Positions 40,901 through 45,026 are shown, counted from the first letter of the stretch. The stretch: 64,000 nt of DNA from Ostrinia nubilalis (GCF_963855985.1 NC_087116.1:6783001-6847000), one strand, 5' to 3'. Numbers and translations: made by a program. The notes: generated by a model from the letters alone, not told the origin.

Positions 40901-41856
40901 GAAGGCGCGCAACAGGGGGCGTTATGGACGGTGATCACAAAAAAAGAGAAAAGCAATGATCATATCAAAGCCATCCACTTGGTTTCAACCCGTGGATAAC
41001 ATTAATACCAGCATAAAAAGTTATGTTAAAGTTAGATGATGCAACTCAGCCTAAAAATTTTGATATTAATTAATAATCACAAGTGATAGAGGCTTTCGAC
41101 TATACTATGTTTTAACTTGTAAAAATTATATTCCAATAGGAAAAGTGCATTAGTGATTCTAACAACAACATATTCTTACTAGAAGTTTCTCTGGTATTTA
41201 CTGCCAAATTAAAATGCATTGTTCTCTCACAAATGCACTTCGTTGGAAAACTTACATTACCATGTTAATTTGTCTTCGTGACATTGGACCATGTGATTTT
41301 GATGAATTTCCTTATCGTACATTTATCCTATTAGAATTCATTATTCTAATTTGAAGAATAAATGAATTCTCTAATAAGATACCAATTGGTTTTTGTGTAT
41401 CGCAAAAAATGATCTTTTAGGCTGAAAAAATATGTTGCAAAACTTTTTTTGTTGCCCAAAGTTGAGTAAAGTCAATTTGCGCGTCTTTCTCTGGGCTATA
41501 TGACGTTTTTCAGCCAATTTCGGCTGAAAAAACACACAAAAAATAATGCGCTAAACAAATAACTCGTGCGCGGTGAGTCATCGCCAGGGATGATATGGGT
41601 CCGGATGACTGCAAATGCTATAACCAGATGGAAAAACCCAAATACCTTTAGTCTTACCCATAGTTGTGACGTTATAATCTGCCTGGGTGAAGTGGAGACT
41701 GCAAACTTTGGAATACTTCGTGTAAGGTTTGCCGCGTTTCAGAATTAGATTCCATTTATCAGCCATGTTCTCATCGCGCGGAAATCGGTGAAACTTCACG
41801 TTTTTCGTCTTGCCGGCGAGCGATGTGCATTGTGGTACCGTGCAATAATAACCCAT
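1909..41856 (-). CDS. Gene A: THAP-domain protein, nine-exon model
   Basis: Predicted 518-aa nuclear DNA-binding protein. Exons in transcript order: 41856-41646, 20508-20376, 18095-18005, 11869-11092, 10421-10332, 7449-7381, 4492-4412, 3284-3205, 1932-1909. Every junction has AG acceptor and GT donor and the codon phases agree throughout (total 1557 nt, 519 codons with stop). The protein starts with a C2CH THAP zinc finger (C5, C10, C52, H55, with W35 and F25-P26) completed by the D-A-V-P-S box near residue 80. Known THAP domains bind specific DNA; the target here is unknown. Residues 146-404 are acidic and Tyr/Lys/Gln rich with a decapeptide repeat. The C-terminus is short and polar. No second zinc finger or catalytic domain is visible. 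It lies head to head with a paralogous THAP gene. The start ATG has A at -3 and G at +4. I see the exon structure; expression and completeness are inferred. Confidence 0.82.
2029..2760. repeat. Family X dispersed repeat, interrupted by the MITE
   Basis: From CTAGCGGCCGCCCGCGACTT to CACCTTTGAGTTTTATAATA; matches 14825-15025 in reverse. Class uncertain (often seen as LINE/Helitron-like debris in insects). Confidence 0.7.
2054..2575. mobile_element. 522-bp MITE with 8-bp target duplication (hAT-like)
   Basis: About 55-bp inverted ends beginning GGGTCCGTGGCCGAGTCCCC, perfect duplication CTTCGTAC (2046-2053, 2576-2583). Inserted in a dispersed repeat whose empty copy is at 14990-15010. Confidence 0.88.
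3020..3195 (+). repeat. SINE-like repeat with GGCGGTCAAGCTGTAGATCC
   Basis: Member of a family of about 257 bp; other copies 17666-17922 (minus), 60600-60810, fragments 34735-34800, 35345-35390, 35655-35710, 40165-40270 (minus), 61040-61130. Confidence 0.7.
3205..3284 (-). CDS. Gene A exon 8
   Basis: 80 nt between TCGTCCCCAG and GTAAAT. With the T left from exon 7 it reads W-Q-N-T-M-K-R-P-F-F-Y-S-E-S-P-H-Y and then NSPHLLQRYE, ending in phase 0. It is squeezed between two repeats (SINE-like copy ending near 3195, RTE tail beginning near 3315). An internal AG would give a frame that does not fit exon 9. Confidence 0.82.
3315..3450 (+). repeat. RTE-type LINE 3' tail
   Basis: Encodes D-L-I-K-V-A-G-R-R-W-M-Q-A-A-T-N-R and V-Q-Q-W-T-S-C-G-stop, the C-terminus of Lepidoptera RTE reverse transcriptases, then a GATGAT end. 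Confidence 0.8.
3990..4130. mobile_element. MITE fragment, AGTCAAAAC family
   Basis: Repeated CAGTCAAAACCACTTTTGAC; fuller copy at 19907-20097, with inverted ends TGCAGTCAAAACTCATAATC. Confidence 0.65.
4134..4247. mobile_element. 114-bp MITE with 22-bp perfect inverted ends
   Basis: TATAATGTACTCTTTCTCAG... and complement at 4226-4247; A/T-rich centre. Confidence 0.8.
4412..4492 (-). CDS. Gene A exon 7
   Basis: 81 nt between GTCCGCAG and GTGAGT; G+C-rich against an AT-rich background. It encodes GGYYGEARPGPELLIAKQNA then LAAHTQL. The acceptor is only 24 bp from the end of the 1.67-kb palindromic element at 4517-6181. Confidence 0.85.
4517..6181. mobile_element. 1.67-kb foldback element (long palindrome)
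   Basis: Starts CAGGGTGTTAGGTAAATGG and ends with its reverse complement, flanked by TA. Both arms can be followed inward for most of their length to a centre near 5285, with small indels and an extra block at 5985-6115. It has the same ends as the 255-bp MITE at 50278. Short frames inside are palindrome by-products. Confidence 0.85.
6182..7130. other. Gene A intron, repeat debris
   Basis: 6395-6605 is a family-Y-like repeat (ends ACTAATATTATAAAGGCGAA and GCCGCGGGCGATAGCTAG). The rest is AT-rich with no exon signal. Confidence 0.5.
7120..7220. mobile_element. Short inverted-repeat element
   Basis: ACTAGTGAGCGCGT at 7124 and its complement near 7205; a related GCTAGGGGCxCTGTACAAT piece at 7275. 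Confidence 0.55.
7381..7449 (-). CDS. Gene A exon 6
   Basis: 69 nt between TTATTGCAG and GTGAGT. In phase it encodes CDNVMQPQGSPYFPSNGHNN then VT; the flanking split codons both give Gly. Polar, Pro/Gly/Asn-rich, no domain. It has the same phase class as exon 5, so exon 5 skipping keeps the frame. Confidence 0.82.
7545..7712. mobile_element. MITE with CTAAGCG ends
   Basis: Imperfect inverted halves rich in CG (TACGCAACGGACGCATCG and complement-like TGCGTGCGATACGTCCGATG). Confidence 0.6.
7775..7938. mobile_element. Palindromic MITE with TATATCGTCGCTTGCCTCTC ends
   Basis: About 32-bp near-perfect inverted ends, loop of about 100 bp. Confidence 0.8.
8040..8572 (+). repeat. Dispersed repeat shared with 57165-57515, split by a MITE
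   Basis: TACCTAGCGGAATAGAGC to GACAGCTCGTGGTTGTTG is shared with 57165-57515. A 168-bp MITE interrupts this copy at 8299-8466. Confidence 0.75.
8299..8466. mobile_element. 168-bp MITE, GAACTGTCC family, TA duplication
   Basis: Ends TAGTTCCAAAATACTGAACT and TGACCCACGCTGAACTGTCC (complement), TA on both sides. Reverse copy 12804-12970; decayed copy about 10648-10823. Confidence 0.85.
8575..8710 (-). repeat. A-tailed SINE-like repeat
   Basis: Matches 39000-39252, which ends in an A-run. Diagnostic GATTCCGGGTGAAGCTCGCT; other copies 36540-36740 and 57005-57140. Confidence 0.65.
8738..8853. mobile_element. 116-bp MITE with GGGGGCGTCCATTAATTACG ends
   Basis: About 27-bp perfect inverted ends around a G-rich loop; this end sequence is common in insect genomes. 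Confidence 0.85.
8890..8923 (-). pseudogene. Third, truncated copy of gene A exon 5
   Basis: Only the last part (VKQEPEAG plus donor GTAAGC) is recognisable. The upstream half is altered, with an in-frame TGA, and no acceptor in the right phase is evident. A remnant of the exon 5 duplication. Confidence 0.6.
9055..9155 (-). repeat. RTE-type LINE tail fragment
   Basis: Minus strand reads V-T-A-R-R-W-M-Q-A-S-T-N-R-A. Lies between two exon 5 copies. Confidence 0.65.
9174..9245 (-). pseudogene. Second copy of gene A exon 5 (shortened, possibly still spliceable)
   Basis: It matches ASRRLREARIVEHLTHHVKQ-EPEAG and keeps a consensus donor (GTGAGT). The codon for Tyr in LYAS has become TAA, so the original acceptor would give a stop. 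A new AG exactly after that stop (ATAAG|CG) has the right phase and would yield a 72-nt exon. The pyrimidine tract there is weak. It may be an alternative exon or decaying duplicate. Confidence 0.6.
9322..9496. repeat. 29-bp minisatellite, about six units
   Basis: Unit AAAGACCGAATGGCGGGGTC + TTTCCTTTT, with drift at the left edge. Confidence 0.88.
9777..10291 (-). mobile_element. THAP-fragment element, copy 1
   Basis: 515 bp, ends CACAGAATAATAATAAG and CAGGCCT, flanked by imperfect 8-bp repeats (GCTACAAC / GGTACAAC). On the minus strand it contains the THAP-like half ORF seen intact in copy 3, here broken by a 4-nt deletion. In gene A, between exon 5 and its copies. Confidence 0.75.
10332..10421 (-). 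CDS. Gene A exon 5: KQEP-containing exon
   Basis: 90 nt between TTTCCCTTTCAG and GTAAGA, phase 2-nt start and 1-nt end, so it can be included or skipped without changing frame. It encodes DANSLYASRRLREARIAEH, then LTHHVKQEPEAG: a basic helix-like stretch and a VKQE sumoylation-type motif. Two further copies of its sequence lie downstream in the same intron (9174-9245 and about 8890-8923). A palindromic MITE starts 37 bp upstream of it. Confidence 0.8.
10459..10643. mobile_element. 185-bp MITE, AAGTCCGGTCGCCGAGCACG ends
   Basis: About 55-bp inverted ends. Second copy 57815-58031. Its edge is 37 bp upstream of gene A exon 5. Confidence 0.85.
10840..11066. repeat. CGCAGAATGTCA repeat and CAGGGTG-type end
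   Basis: GCAGAATGTCA recurs in both orientations; ends GTGCTAATTTTTAGACACCC TG, like the element at 55183-55470. Borders the gene A exon 4 donor. Confidence 0.6.
11092..11869 (-). CDS. Gene A exon 4: large acidic exon with decapeptide repeat
   Basis: 778 nt after acceptor CATTGTTACAG, ending TTG-G|GTGAGA. It encodes residues 146-404: a Pro/His-rich start, an acidic patch (SEEDDTQGFEDK), four tandem copies of K-D-T-Y-Q-K-[DE]-A-F-P plus a partial fifth (about residues 219-264), Tyr/Pro-rich segments (SYPKSMESYPK) and a Gln-rich stretch. It ends with H-I-K-Q-E-I, a psi-K-x-E sumoylation consensus. It is low in complexity and probably disordered. A partial RTE tail abuts it upstream and a CAGGGTG-type repeat end lies 25 bp past the donor. 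Confidence 0.85.
11531..11650 (-). repeat. Coding minisatellite, 30-bp unit, four copies
   Basis: Four head-to-tail 30-nt units within gene A exon 4, each encoding K-D-T-Y-Q-K-[DE]-A-F-P, with a decayed fifth unit beyond. The period is a multiple of three, so copy-number change keeps the frame. Confidence 0.9.
11906..12245 (+). repeat. RTE-type LINE 3' end
   Basis: Encodes D-R-I-R-N-E-E-I-R-R-R-T, K-W-Q-W-A-G-H-I-A-R and R-P-P-T-R-W-T-N-D-L, then a frameshifted end. Starts within 40 bp of gene A exon 4. Confidence 0.82.
12250..12384 (-). mobile_element. tRNA-derived SINE
   Basis: Minus strand has an A-box-like TGGTGCAGTGG and B-box GGGTTCGACTCCC within a tRNA-like head (12311-12380), then a short body. 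It is not an intact tRNA: stems are poor and it continues into SINE body. Confidence 0.7.
12566..13240 (-). mobile_element. THAP-fragment element, copy 2, with nested MITE
   Basis: Same ends as copy 1 and a perfect 8-bp duplication GGTACTAC on each side (12558-12565 and 13241-13248). A 167-bp MITE interrupts it at 12804-12970. It sits in a tRNA-like SINE (GTCGCGGGTTCGATATCC lies just beyond 13248). Confidence 0.82.
12804..12970. mobile_element. 167-bp MITE, GAACTGTCC family, nested
   Basis: Inserted in the THAP-fragment element copy 2; the empty TA site is visible in copy 1 (near 10014). Confidence 0.88.
13602..14360. mobile_element. Foldback element, arms about 280 bp
   Basis: Arms 13602-13889 and 14093-14360 are near-complementary (AAAGAAGAACGGTCAT... 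and ...CCGTTCTTCTTT), loop about 200 bp. Small indels only. Confidence 0.88.
14361..14824. other. Gene A intron 3, no feature seen
   Basis: AT-rich sequence; a 67-codon frame at 14384 has no recognisable domain or splice context. Confidence 0.5.
14825..15025. repeat. Family X dispersed repeat, uninterrupted copy
   Basis: Reverse of 2029-2760 without the insert. A shorter piece (the half with GATCCGTCCAGTGGTTTGGG) is at 15447-15560. Confidence 0.75.
15045..15785 (+). repeat. Two RTE-type tails with unique spacer
   Basis: 15045-15120 is only the last tail. 15611-15785 encodes K-V-L-E-W-R-P-R-A-V-R-R-S-V and R-P-P-T-R-W-T-D-D-L. Confidence 0.75.
15810..16052 (-). repeat. Family Y dispersed repeat
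   Basis: ACTAATATTATAAATGCGAA to GCCGCGGGCGGAAAGCTAGT. Other copies 18280-18480, 18903-19120, 19121-19345, 36920-37145, 39608-39838. The GACA runs are microsatellite-like. Class uncertain. Confidence 0.75.
16200..16337. mobile_element. GTATTCACAAAC MITE, left end degraded
   Basis: Family copies 20580-20723, 26014-26147, 34916-35061, 38698-38822; degraded copy near 49130-49220. Confidence 0.75.
16485..16615 (+). repeat. LINE 3' UTR-type repeat
   Basis: CACTGGCCCATTTATTGTCC and GTGGTAGGGTTAATACTGGG, then an AAATAA tail. Others at 26845-26975 (+), 36790-36905 (+), 52655-52755 (-), 33625-33720 (-), 19430-19560. Confidence 0.7.
16618..16855 (+). repeat. RTE-type LINE 3' end
   Basis: D-R-I-R-N-E-E-I-R-K-R-T through R-R-P-P-T-R-W-T-D-D-L-I-K-V. 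Confidence 0.8.
17243..17368 (+). repeat. RTE-type LINE tail facing an opposite one
   Basis: Plus-strand tail abuts the minus-strand tail 17375-17960, forming a tail-to-tail pair. Confidence 0.75.
17375..17960 (-). repeat. RTE-type LINE 3' end split by a SINE-like insert
   Basis: R-R-R-T-K-V-T-D-I-A-R-R to L-L-A-E-M-N on 17654-17375, and D-R-I-R-N-E-E on 17950-17930. The insert is 17666-17922 with an 11-bp near-perfect duplication. Confidence 0.8.
17666..17922 (-). mobile_element. 257-bp SINE-like element with ends defined
   Basis: Flanked by AAATGAGGAGA and AAATGACGAGA in the RTE frame. Contains GGCGGTCAAGCTGTAGATCC and ends GGGAATAGTCCCGT. No clear A/B boxes. Confidence 0.72.
18005..18095 (-). 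CDS. Gene A exon 3: His-rich linker
   Basis: 91 nt between a strong pyrimidine tract with CCAG and donor GTAAGT. Completing the split ATC codon, it encodes DKSDKWSLPHHHH followed by ALTQDAAVNSGEMADVN and ends in phase 0, which fits exon 4. No domain is recognised; the four histidines are the only feature. RTE and family-Y repeats lie on both sides. Confidence 0.82.
18160..19345 (+). repeat. Family Y cluster, gene A intron 2
   Basis: Copies 18280-18480, 18903-19120 and 19121-19345; the last two are head to tail. 18810-18870 is a minus-strand RTE tail. Confidence 0.72.
19907..20097. mobile_element. 191-bp MITE, AGTCAAAAC family
   Basis: Inverted ends TGCAGTCAAAACTCATAATC and complement with a few changes. 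Confidence 0.75.
20183..20350 (-). repeat. RTE-type LINE tail next to gene A exon 2
   Basis: W-T-A-D-L-I-K-V and R-R-W-M-Q-A-A-T-N-R-V-Y-G-N-H-W on the minus strand. Confidence 0.75.
20376..20508 (-). CDS. Gene A exon 2: completes the THAP domain
   Basis: Acceptor TGTTTCCAG and donor GTGAGT flank 133 nt. Joined to exon 1 it reads G-Q-W-K-T-L-S-K-D-A-V-P-S-Q-N-L-P, which supplies the C-terminal AVP box that THAP folds need. It then continues with a basic stretch (VIRKSRTVKYRESKKDD). The same Q-W-[KR]-T-L...D-A-[VI]-P-S-Q-N-L-P block occurs in five copies in the other gene. The exon starts with 2 nt and ends with 2 nt of a codon, matching both neighbours. An RTE LINE tail lies within about 30 nt of the donor. 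Confidence 0.88.
20580..20765. mobile_element. GTATTCACAAAC MITE plus half copy
   Basis: Whole copy 20580-20723, then an inverted fragment (CAACGCTGTGCGTTCGATTT) to 20765. Confidence 0.75.
20766..22430 (-). mobile_element. Jockey-like LINE, 5'-truncated and frameshifted
   Basis: 22422-21424 encodes reverse transcriptase from V-D-V-I-Y-T-D-F-E-K-A-F-D through G-V-P-Q-G-S-H-L-G-P and Y-A-D-D to the connection region. The last residues (M-P-D-A-T-N-Y-G-S-N) continue in another frame to 21300, so there is at least one frameshift. A 3' AT-rich region ends in A-rich AATAAA-like repeats near 20768. The part upstream of 22422 (to about 22700) does not continue the domain in frame. Confidence 0.75.
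21424..22422 (-). pseudogene. Jockey-like reverse transcriptase fragment
   Basis: About 332 codons open, with catalytic F/Y-x-D-D (Y-A-D-D), typical of Jockey-group LINEs of Lepidoptera. It lacks the endonuclease and the first fingers motifs and is frameshifted near its C-terminus, so it is inactive. Confidence 0.8.
22431..24805. other. Gene A intron 1, unassigned
   Basis: No exon signal fits gene A. 22475-22700 has a minus-strand open stretch of unclear origin. 23860-24790 is A-rich with AAACAAAACAAAAC runs. Probably old transposon sequence. Confidence 0.45.
24806..24968. mobile_element. MITE with AGAGCGCTTTCACATTAGG ends (hAT-like)
   Basis: Inverted ends, GCGCGAC repeats inside; the end sequence is of a type common in hAT MITEs. 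Target duplication not clear. Confidence 0.7.
24969..25797. other. Gene A intron 1, nothing recognised
   Basis: Mixed composition, no long frame with domain, no repeat match within the window. Confidence 0.45.
25798..25860 (+). repeat. tRNA-like SINE head
   Basis: GGTCGCGGGTTCGATTCCCG is a good B box; the A-box side (GCGTACCAGACTAAGGCAG) is weak. Similar B boxes at 13252-13272, 33955-33975 and 56965-56985. Confidence 0.55.
26014..26147. mobile_element. GTATTCACAAAC MITE
   Basis: Ends CGCGCGTATTCACAAACGAT and TTTGTGAATACGGGCG; flanks TTA(A)/TTA. Confidence 0.82.
26357..26822. mobile_element. 466-bp palindromic MITE, CAGGGTGGAATTTTG ends
   Basis: About 120-bp inverted arms and TA on both sides; the right end is CAGGATGG by one change. 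Confidence 0.85.
27262..27465. repeat. Two transposon ends
   Basis: 27285-27325 matches the end of the 35720-36098 element. 27425-27462 ends ACTGCCGTATAAAGGG then TTAA, like a piggyBac-type end; a mirror copy begins at 39961. Confidence 0.55.
27466..28317. other. Gene A intron 1, no feature seen
   Basis: AT-rich; the region just before 28318 could be LINE 5' sequence but lacks an open frame. Confidence 0.45.
28318..29739 (+). CDS. LINE ORF1: PHD remnant, coiled coil, SGNH-like domain
   Basis: Open from after a stop at 28315. It starts with W-T-C-L-Q-C, the usual end of the PHD finger in CR1-type ORF1s. Two long coiled coils follow (about EMKQEISNLQEKL and MALEVNVSKLQNELLRAQEE). The C-terminal third resembles the esterase-like SGNH domain: a strand followed by IGESD where others have G-x-N-D, and a final L-N-N-K-G-M. 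It overlaps ORF2 by about 29 nt. Function by family: RNA-binding particle protein. No natural ATG at the extreme 5' end, in line with truncation. Confidence 0.75.
   Translation, partial: NFLPEKKLSWTCLQCKQNLKKKDSKGNVTPTNFKEVRKNAPQNNLVPITKKCTPTQQTSSVGNVTTRSKAKLRTSPEEVTLFDDEIIESERVAEPQRPLIKSKSFDTLHDDTSIINNTISRSTESIRDLDILNEMKQEISNLQEKLVVAENEMENILSENCELQQKVKSLSQEIILLKKVYTTPSPSNRERKKESPLKKSEYLSQIMALEVNVSKLQNELLRAQEEIAKLNDIITEYQNNTHEQKKIAKESSLGNASDQIRTRYTSETSNKKRKLCIISTTNKLKITKMIHSDDLYSGFDICHYIKTNSTIDTLTKDIQSKTGSLTLDDYCIVLIGESDFYRSQDHEDLVQLLKDRIKGITNTNIIIAVPTYICGRLLFNNRIEIFNNEIYRCLSEQNNDNIHVFDTNKRLTLDIFSPYSGKLNNKGMRCILKSLVDFISYQRIDCRNIIDSNENITYTEEQDKNEKSQFFLL
29711..32572 (+). pseudogene. LINE ORF2: endonuclease and reverse transcriptase with one in-frame stop
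   Basis: Starts at ATG 29711 inside the ORF1 end. EEP endonuclease: N-I-S-G, C-I-T-E-H, G-D-F-N-I-D and S-D-H-T are visible. Reverse transcriptase: S-N-Y-R-P-V-A-L-L, D-M-S-K-A-F-D-H-V-D, G-V-P-Q-G-S-V-L-G-P and the catalytic box F-A-D-D. A single TAG at 31316-31318 breaks the frame between the S-N-Y-R-P-V block and D-M-S-K-A-F-D; both sides are in the same frame with no other lesion. So the copy is young but inactive unless the stop is read through. Confidence 0.85.
32834..34409. other. Gene A intron 1, repeat debris
   Basis: 33625-33720 LINE 3' UTR-type repeat, 33919-33985 a tRNA-like B box (GGTTCGAATCCC). 34095-34400 has repeated TGACGTCAC motifs. No exon. Confidence 0.45.
34410..34690. 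repeat. RTE-type fragments in opposite orientation
   Basis: 34410-34515 is antisense, 34525-34690 sense (D-K-V-A-G-K-R-W-M-Q type, GATGAT end). Confidence 0.7.
34916..35061. mobile_element. 146-bp GTATTCACAAAC MITE, TTA duplication
   Basis: Ends GCCCGTATTCACAAACATTA and TTTGTAAATACGGGCG; TTA each side. A 3-bp TTA/TAA duplication suits PIF/Harbinger-type MITEs. Confidence 0.85.
35130..35270 (-). repeat. Dispersed repeat with ATGGAGGATTTG
   Basis: Inverse of 38835-38960; a fragment is also at 48615-48680. Class unknown. Confidence 0.6.
35720..36098. mobile_element. TAA-flanked element containing a second MITE
   Basis: Outer ends TGCCCGTTTTCACCATCAAT and complement with TAA (35717-35719, 36099-36101). 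The inner CAATGAGGGTTTTCGCGA MITE is at 35823-36011. Confidence 0.82.
36540..37145. repeat. Three adjacent dispersed repeats
   Basis: 36540-36740 SINE-like, 36790-36905 LINE 3' UTR-type, 36920-37145 family Y. Confidence 0.65.
37154..37656. repeat. Perfect inverted repeat, 159-bp arms
   Basis: 37154-37312 and 37498-37656 are exact reverse complements by reading. Each arm is open outward-to-inward and encodes R-P-S-H-T-T-L-T-I-N-N-K-E-I-A-V-R-N then RLGTTLSRFHYFLEINRQLH; family not recognised. Confidence 0.88.
37690..38690. other. Gene A intron 1, unassigned
   Basis: Contains a 17-18 base G run near 37901-37918, family-X-like TCAGCTCTCTGAGTTAATGG (38140s) and an inverted GGGGGCACTGCCGTGCCCCC (38412). 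No exon. Confidence 0.45.
38698..38822. mobile_element. 125-bp GTATTCACAAAC MITE, TAA duplication
   Basis: TAA at 38695-38697 and 38823-38825; shorter body than its relatives. Confidence 0.85.
39000..39252 (+). repeat. SINE-like repeat with A-tail
   Basis: Fullest copy of the family. Internal inverted AACAATGTTAACAGCATTGT; ends in a run of A at 39240-39250. Confidence 0.7.
39262..39507 (+). CDS. Unidentified open stretch after an AG
   Basis: Follows directly on the A-tail. Reads L-T-V-S-H-L-C-E-Y-F-K-G and later EEYAHRWLKNQVHRHQQKK, VHVPTVTESDRLF and stop. Protein-like composition, but no start, no known family, no partner exon. May be a fragment of a transposon gene or a captured exon. Confidence 0.25.
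   Translation, partial: AISELTVSHLCEYFKGFAISISLSSDKSSNVTLAEEYAHRWLKNQVHRHQQKKTERLQQKTGVHVPTVTESDRLFIVYDTP
39608..40270 (-). repeat. Family Y copy, piggyBac-like end and SINE-like fragment
   Basis: 39608-39838 family Y; 39957-40000 starts TTAACCCTTTATACGGCAGT; 40165-40270 SINE-like. Confidence 0.6.
40609..41051. mobile_element. TAA-flanked element with foreign-looking interior
   Basis: Ends GGCTGGGTTGCATCATCTTT and complement, TAA on both sides. Interior 40765-41000 is an open 76-codon stretch (SAQLYSRHSKRHVEKLVSSG...) in sequence richer in G+C than the surroundings. Confidence 0.7.
41646..41856 (-). CDS. Gene A exon 1: THAP domain, N-terminal part
   Basis: It encodes MGYYCTVPQC and then FHRFPRD, W35 and KVCSLHF, the C-x4-C-x41-C-x2-H pattern of a THAP zinc finger. 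The 211-nt length ends in phase 1 (AAA-G|GTATTT), exactly the length and phase of exon 1 of the paralogous gene at 47739. A stronger-looking donor, ATGG|GTAAGA, lies 12 nt earlier (exon end 41658) and is also phase 1, so two exon ends are possible. The equal length in the paralogue favours 41646. Confidence 0.88.
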
Positions 41857-42462
41857 CTTGAGCAAATCGGAAACCTTTGTTGTGACTTGTTACCAGTCTT
41901 GGTTATGTGCGGCGCCGATTACCGCTCGAGCACACTTATTTCACATCCAAACACTTGAAACTGGTTACGTTCTGCGTAGAAAACTGAATTATTTGTTGCA
42001 ATCGTTATCACGTTGCTAAAAAAATGGAATCATCACAGTGCAGCCTTGAAAAATTTGACATGTATCACCTTTTTTCCCTTCCCCACTTCCCACTTTTTCA
42101 GAAAAAAAAATGGCCACTTCCACCATAGACAACCGTCAGATGGTCGTCAAAAACTCAAAATACTGCGAGCAACGGCGAGCAACTAAGACCAAGGCGAGCA
42201 AGAATCTCGCAGATACAGCCTATCACATTGCGAATTTTTTTACCTTACGAGTAATTTACATGAATAAATTGAAACTGCAAATCCACACAAACTTCTCGTG
42301 GTTCTACAAAATTGATAGCAATGTTCCCAAAATGTTTCCCATGTAACCAATGAGCTGCCAATGCCTAAAGGGACGTGTCTCGAACTCTCAGTATAGAATA
42401 CAGACAGAATACAAATAAAATAGAACTGTTTTGCATTACAACAAAACAGTTATTATGTGTAG

Positions 42463-42637
42463 AATAAAACACAGCGTTCTGTTGAGAGAGCTGTCTATGA
42501 TCTTTGCCTAAATTTAGTCTATGGTATAAGAAAACTTACCAATTGTCTCTGCTTTATCATCTAGTTTACCTTCTTCATACACCAGCTGGCACCACTTTCT
42601 ATGGAAATTGGTGATCTGTCAACTTGACATTTCATAG
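42463..42637 (-). repeat. Perfect 175-bp inverted repeat, left arm
   Basis: Reverse complement of 47290-47464; reading base by base I find no difference. It begins AATAAAACACAGCGTTCTG. Adjacent smaller palindromes (hairpin AACTGTTTTGCATTACAAC... at 42424-42452) repeat at 42690-42720. Confidence 0.9.
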
Positions 42638-44689
42638 TCGTCCAACACCAGCAAGCACTTGCTGGAACGCTGTGTTTTATTCTACACATAATAACTGTTT
42701 TGTTGTAATGCAAAACAGTTCTATTATGTGCCTTAATAAAACACAGCGTTCTGTTGAGACCTGTTTGTTATCTGCTGGTGTCAAGCACAAACGCTATGTG
42801 ATATAAAATGTATTAAGAATGAAAGAATATAAAGAAGTTTAATATCACAATACAAAATAATACATTAAACAACTTATTGTACTCTCTGAGAAGCAGACGA
42901 ACCAATAAGAAACTTATTAAACAAGTAACCAGTCTTTAGGTTAAATAACTCAAATTATTTAGGACATCTCCTTGAGATCAACATTATGTCATTAACTTCT
43001 TATCAACCAATAAAATCATTCTGGTACTTATGGTAGGTTAATAGTAAGATCTCCCCATCTGAAAATATAAATATGTATAAACATAAACATGTTTTCATCT
43101 TGAACAATTAAAACATTACTAAAAACTTGTTATGAATAACATAACATTAAACAATTAACTATTAATAACATGCTTGTAAAATTATAAACTCATAAATACA
43201 AGATGTTATTGTTCCTTCGTAGGTCTCTGCAGTAATATTTCATAAAGGTATACATACCCCCACCTCCAATTAAATATTGGGGGTCTTATCAACTACTCTC
43301 TTGTCCAGACAGTATCTGGATGTTACTGCAGACCAAACACTTCATGGAGAAGCAAATATTCACTGCACTTCTTGGAGAAGTAATTATTCACTAAAAATGA
43401 TCTTAATCCAATTTGTAATATTTGACCTGGAAAACAGGCGTTATCATATTGTTTATGGAAATAAACAAATTTCACACATAACTCTGGGGTCTCCATTAAA
43501 ATGAAGTCTTTATCAGTTCACTAATATGAAACTACAGGACATAATTATGCGTCCATCTGGGTGCTTAGCAGTCAGAGACAGTCTGTAGGTGGTTGAATCA
43601 GATTCAGATCCAAATATCAGCCAAAATGCTGACGTCATGTCTATAGCGGGGAGGTTCTGGGCCCCCCCCCGAAAAACAACCCTAGATACGCCAATGTCAC
43701 AATGTGATCATATTCTGATACTTCAAAAAAGTAATCCTGTAATGTGTCCAAAGGAATGAGATCATGGATTCTTCGATCTGAAGCAAGAAGAAGAATGAGA
43801 GCTGTTTATCAAGTAAAATTCAATGCTAGAAGAAAGTCCAGCAGCCGGCAACCAGTCAAATTAATTCCAGTAATTTAATACTAAAGACCGGTGATCTCGG
43901 TGTACTTGGCCTTGCAAGTGAAATGGCCTTAAGGAACTGATGTACAAAAGGTAAAGGTAGATACAACTGACCTAAGTATCAGTTTTGTACTGCAAGTTTT
44001 TGCTGTAAAAACAGCTTGGCTAACAGCAGCGCTATAGTAACGGCGTAAAACATCTTTCATCTTCGAATCGGTAACCCAAAAAACCTGGGGGGCACCAGAC
44101 CAGACCATTCTGGGGTGCCATAGCCCCCGGGGGGGCGGATATATATGGGGGGTACGGACCGCCCCGCGCGCCAAACCACGCTACGCCGCCACTGGCTACC
44201 ACATCACTACCAGTTGGTAACTTGTGGTCAATGCTGTGAGATTGACCCACATAATGCATCTTATGATTGCTCCTTCCACCACCAATTTTAAATTTTGGAG
44301 AGATAACTTATCTACTTGTTGTAGACTAGGGTCTCTAACAGATCCTTTATTAGCACTGGGGCCGATGTTATTAGAATGTATGTTCCGTCTGCCATTCAAG
44401 TATGGTAACGTCTGTAGCTGGGAGGTGAAAACACTCATCCAGCTGATAATCCCAGAGACGGCTGAAGGGCGTCATAAAGAATCAGAGTTCTGATCTATTT
44501 GCCTTAATGTGGTACAAAAGATGGATAATACTATTTATTAGCTAATTTTCAATTATAATTTTACTTGTTTATTTAAGGAACACAAACAGTATAATTTTAT
44601 TTAATATTTAACATCCATCTTTTGAGTCCAGTGTAACATAGTTAATACTACTGCCGTGGCCCTGGAAGCCAATAAGTCTATTTTGGGAC

Positions 44690-44930
44690 ACCCCTACATA
44701 ATGAATATAGCCTCTGTGGCTGGGGGTACTAATGGATTCTAACTGGAACAAACAAGTCTCTGTCTGCGACTCCCCATACACTGAGTATGGCCTCCGCGGC
44801 CTGGGGTACTAATATATTCTAAATGGAAGCAAACAAGTCTCTGTCTGGGACTCCCCATACACTGAGTATGGCCTCCGCGGCCTGGGGTACTAATAGATTC
44901 CACCTGGGTACTACTCGACCCTTTGATGTT
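44690..44930. repeat. Tandem repeat, unit about 95 bp
   Basis: ACACTGAGTATGGCCTCCGC and GGTACTAATA recur about every 95 bp, two good copies and a decayed first one (44690s). Confidence 0.75.
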
Positions 44931-45026
44931 ACAGGTGGTCTGGGATACCGTGCCTATGGCCCGGTCTGCAATCCCATCTCCTGGTAGATAACAAGCCGAC
45001 AGCGTCATGTCGAGCTGTTCGGTCAA

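Noticed and set aside
41658..41856. Shorter gene A exon 1 using ATGG|GTAAGA
   Set aside because: Phase works and the donor is stronger, but the paralogue has the 211-nt length; kept only as an alternative.
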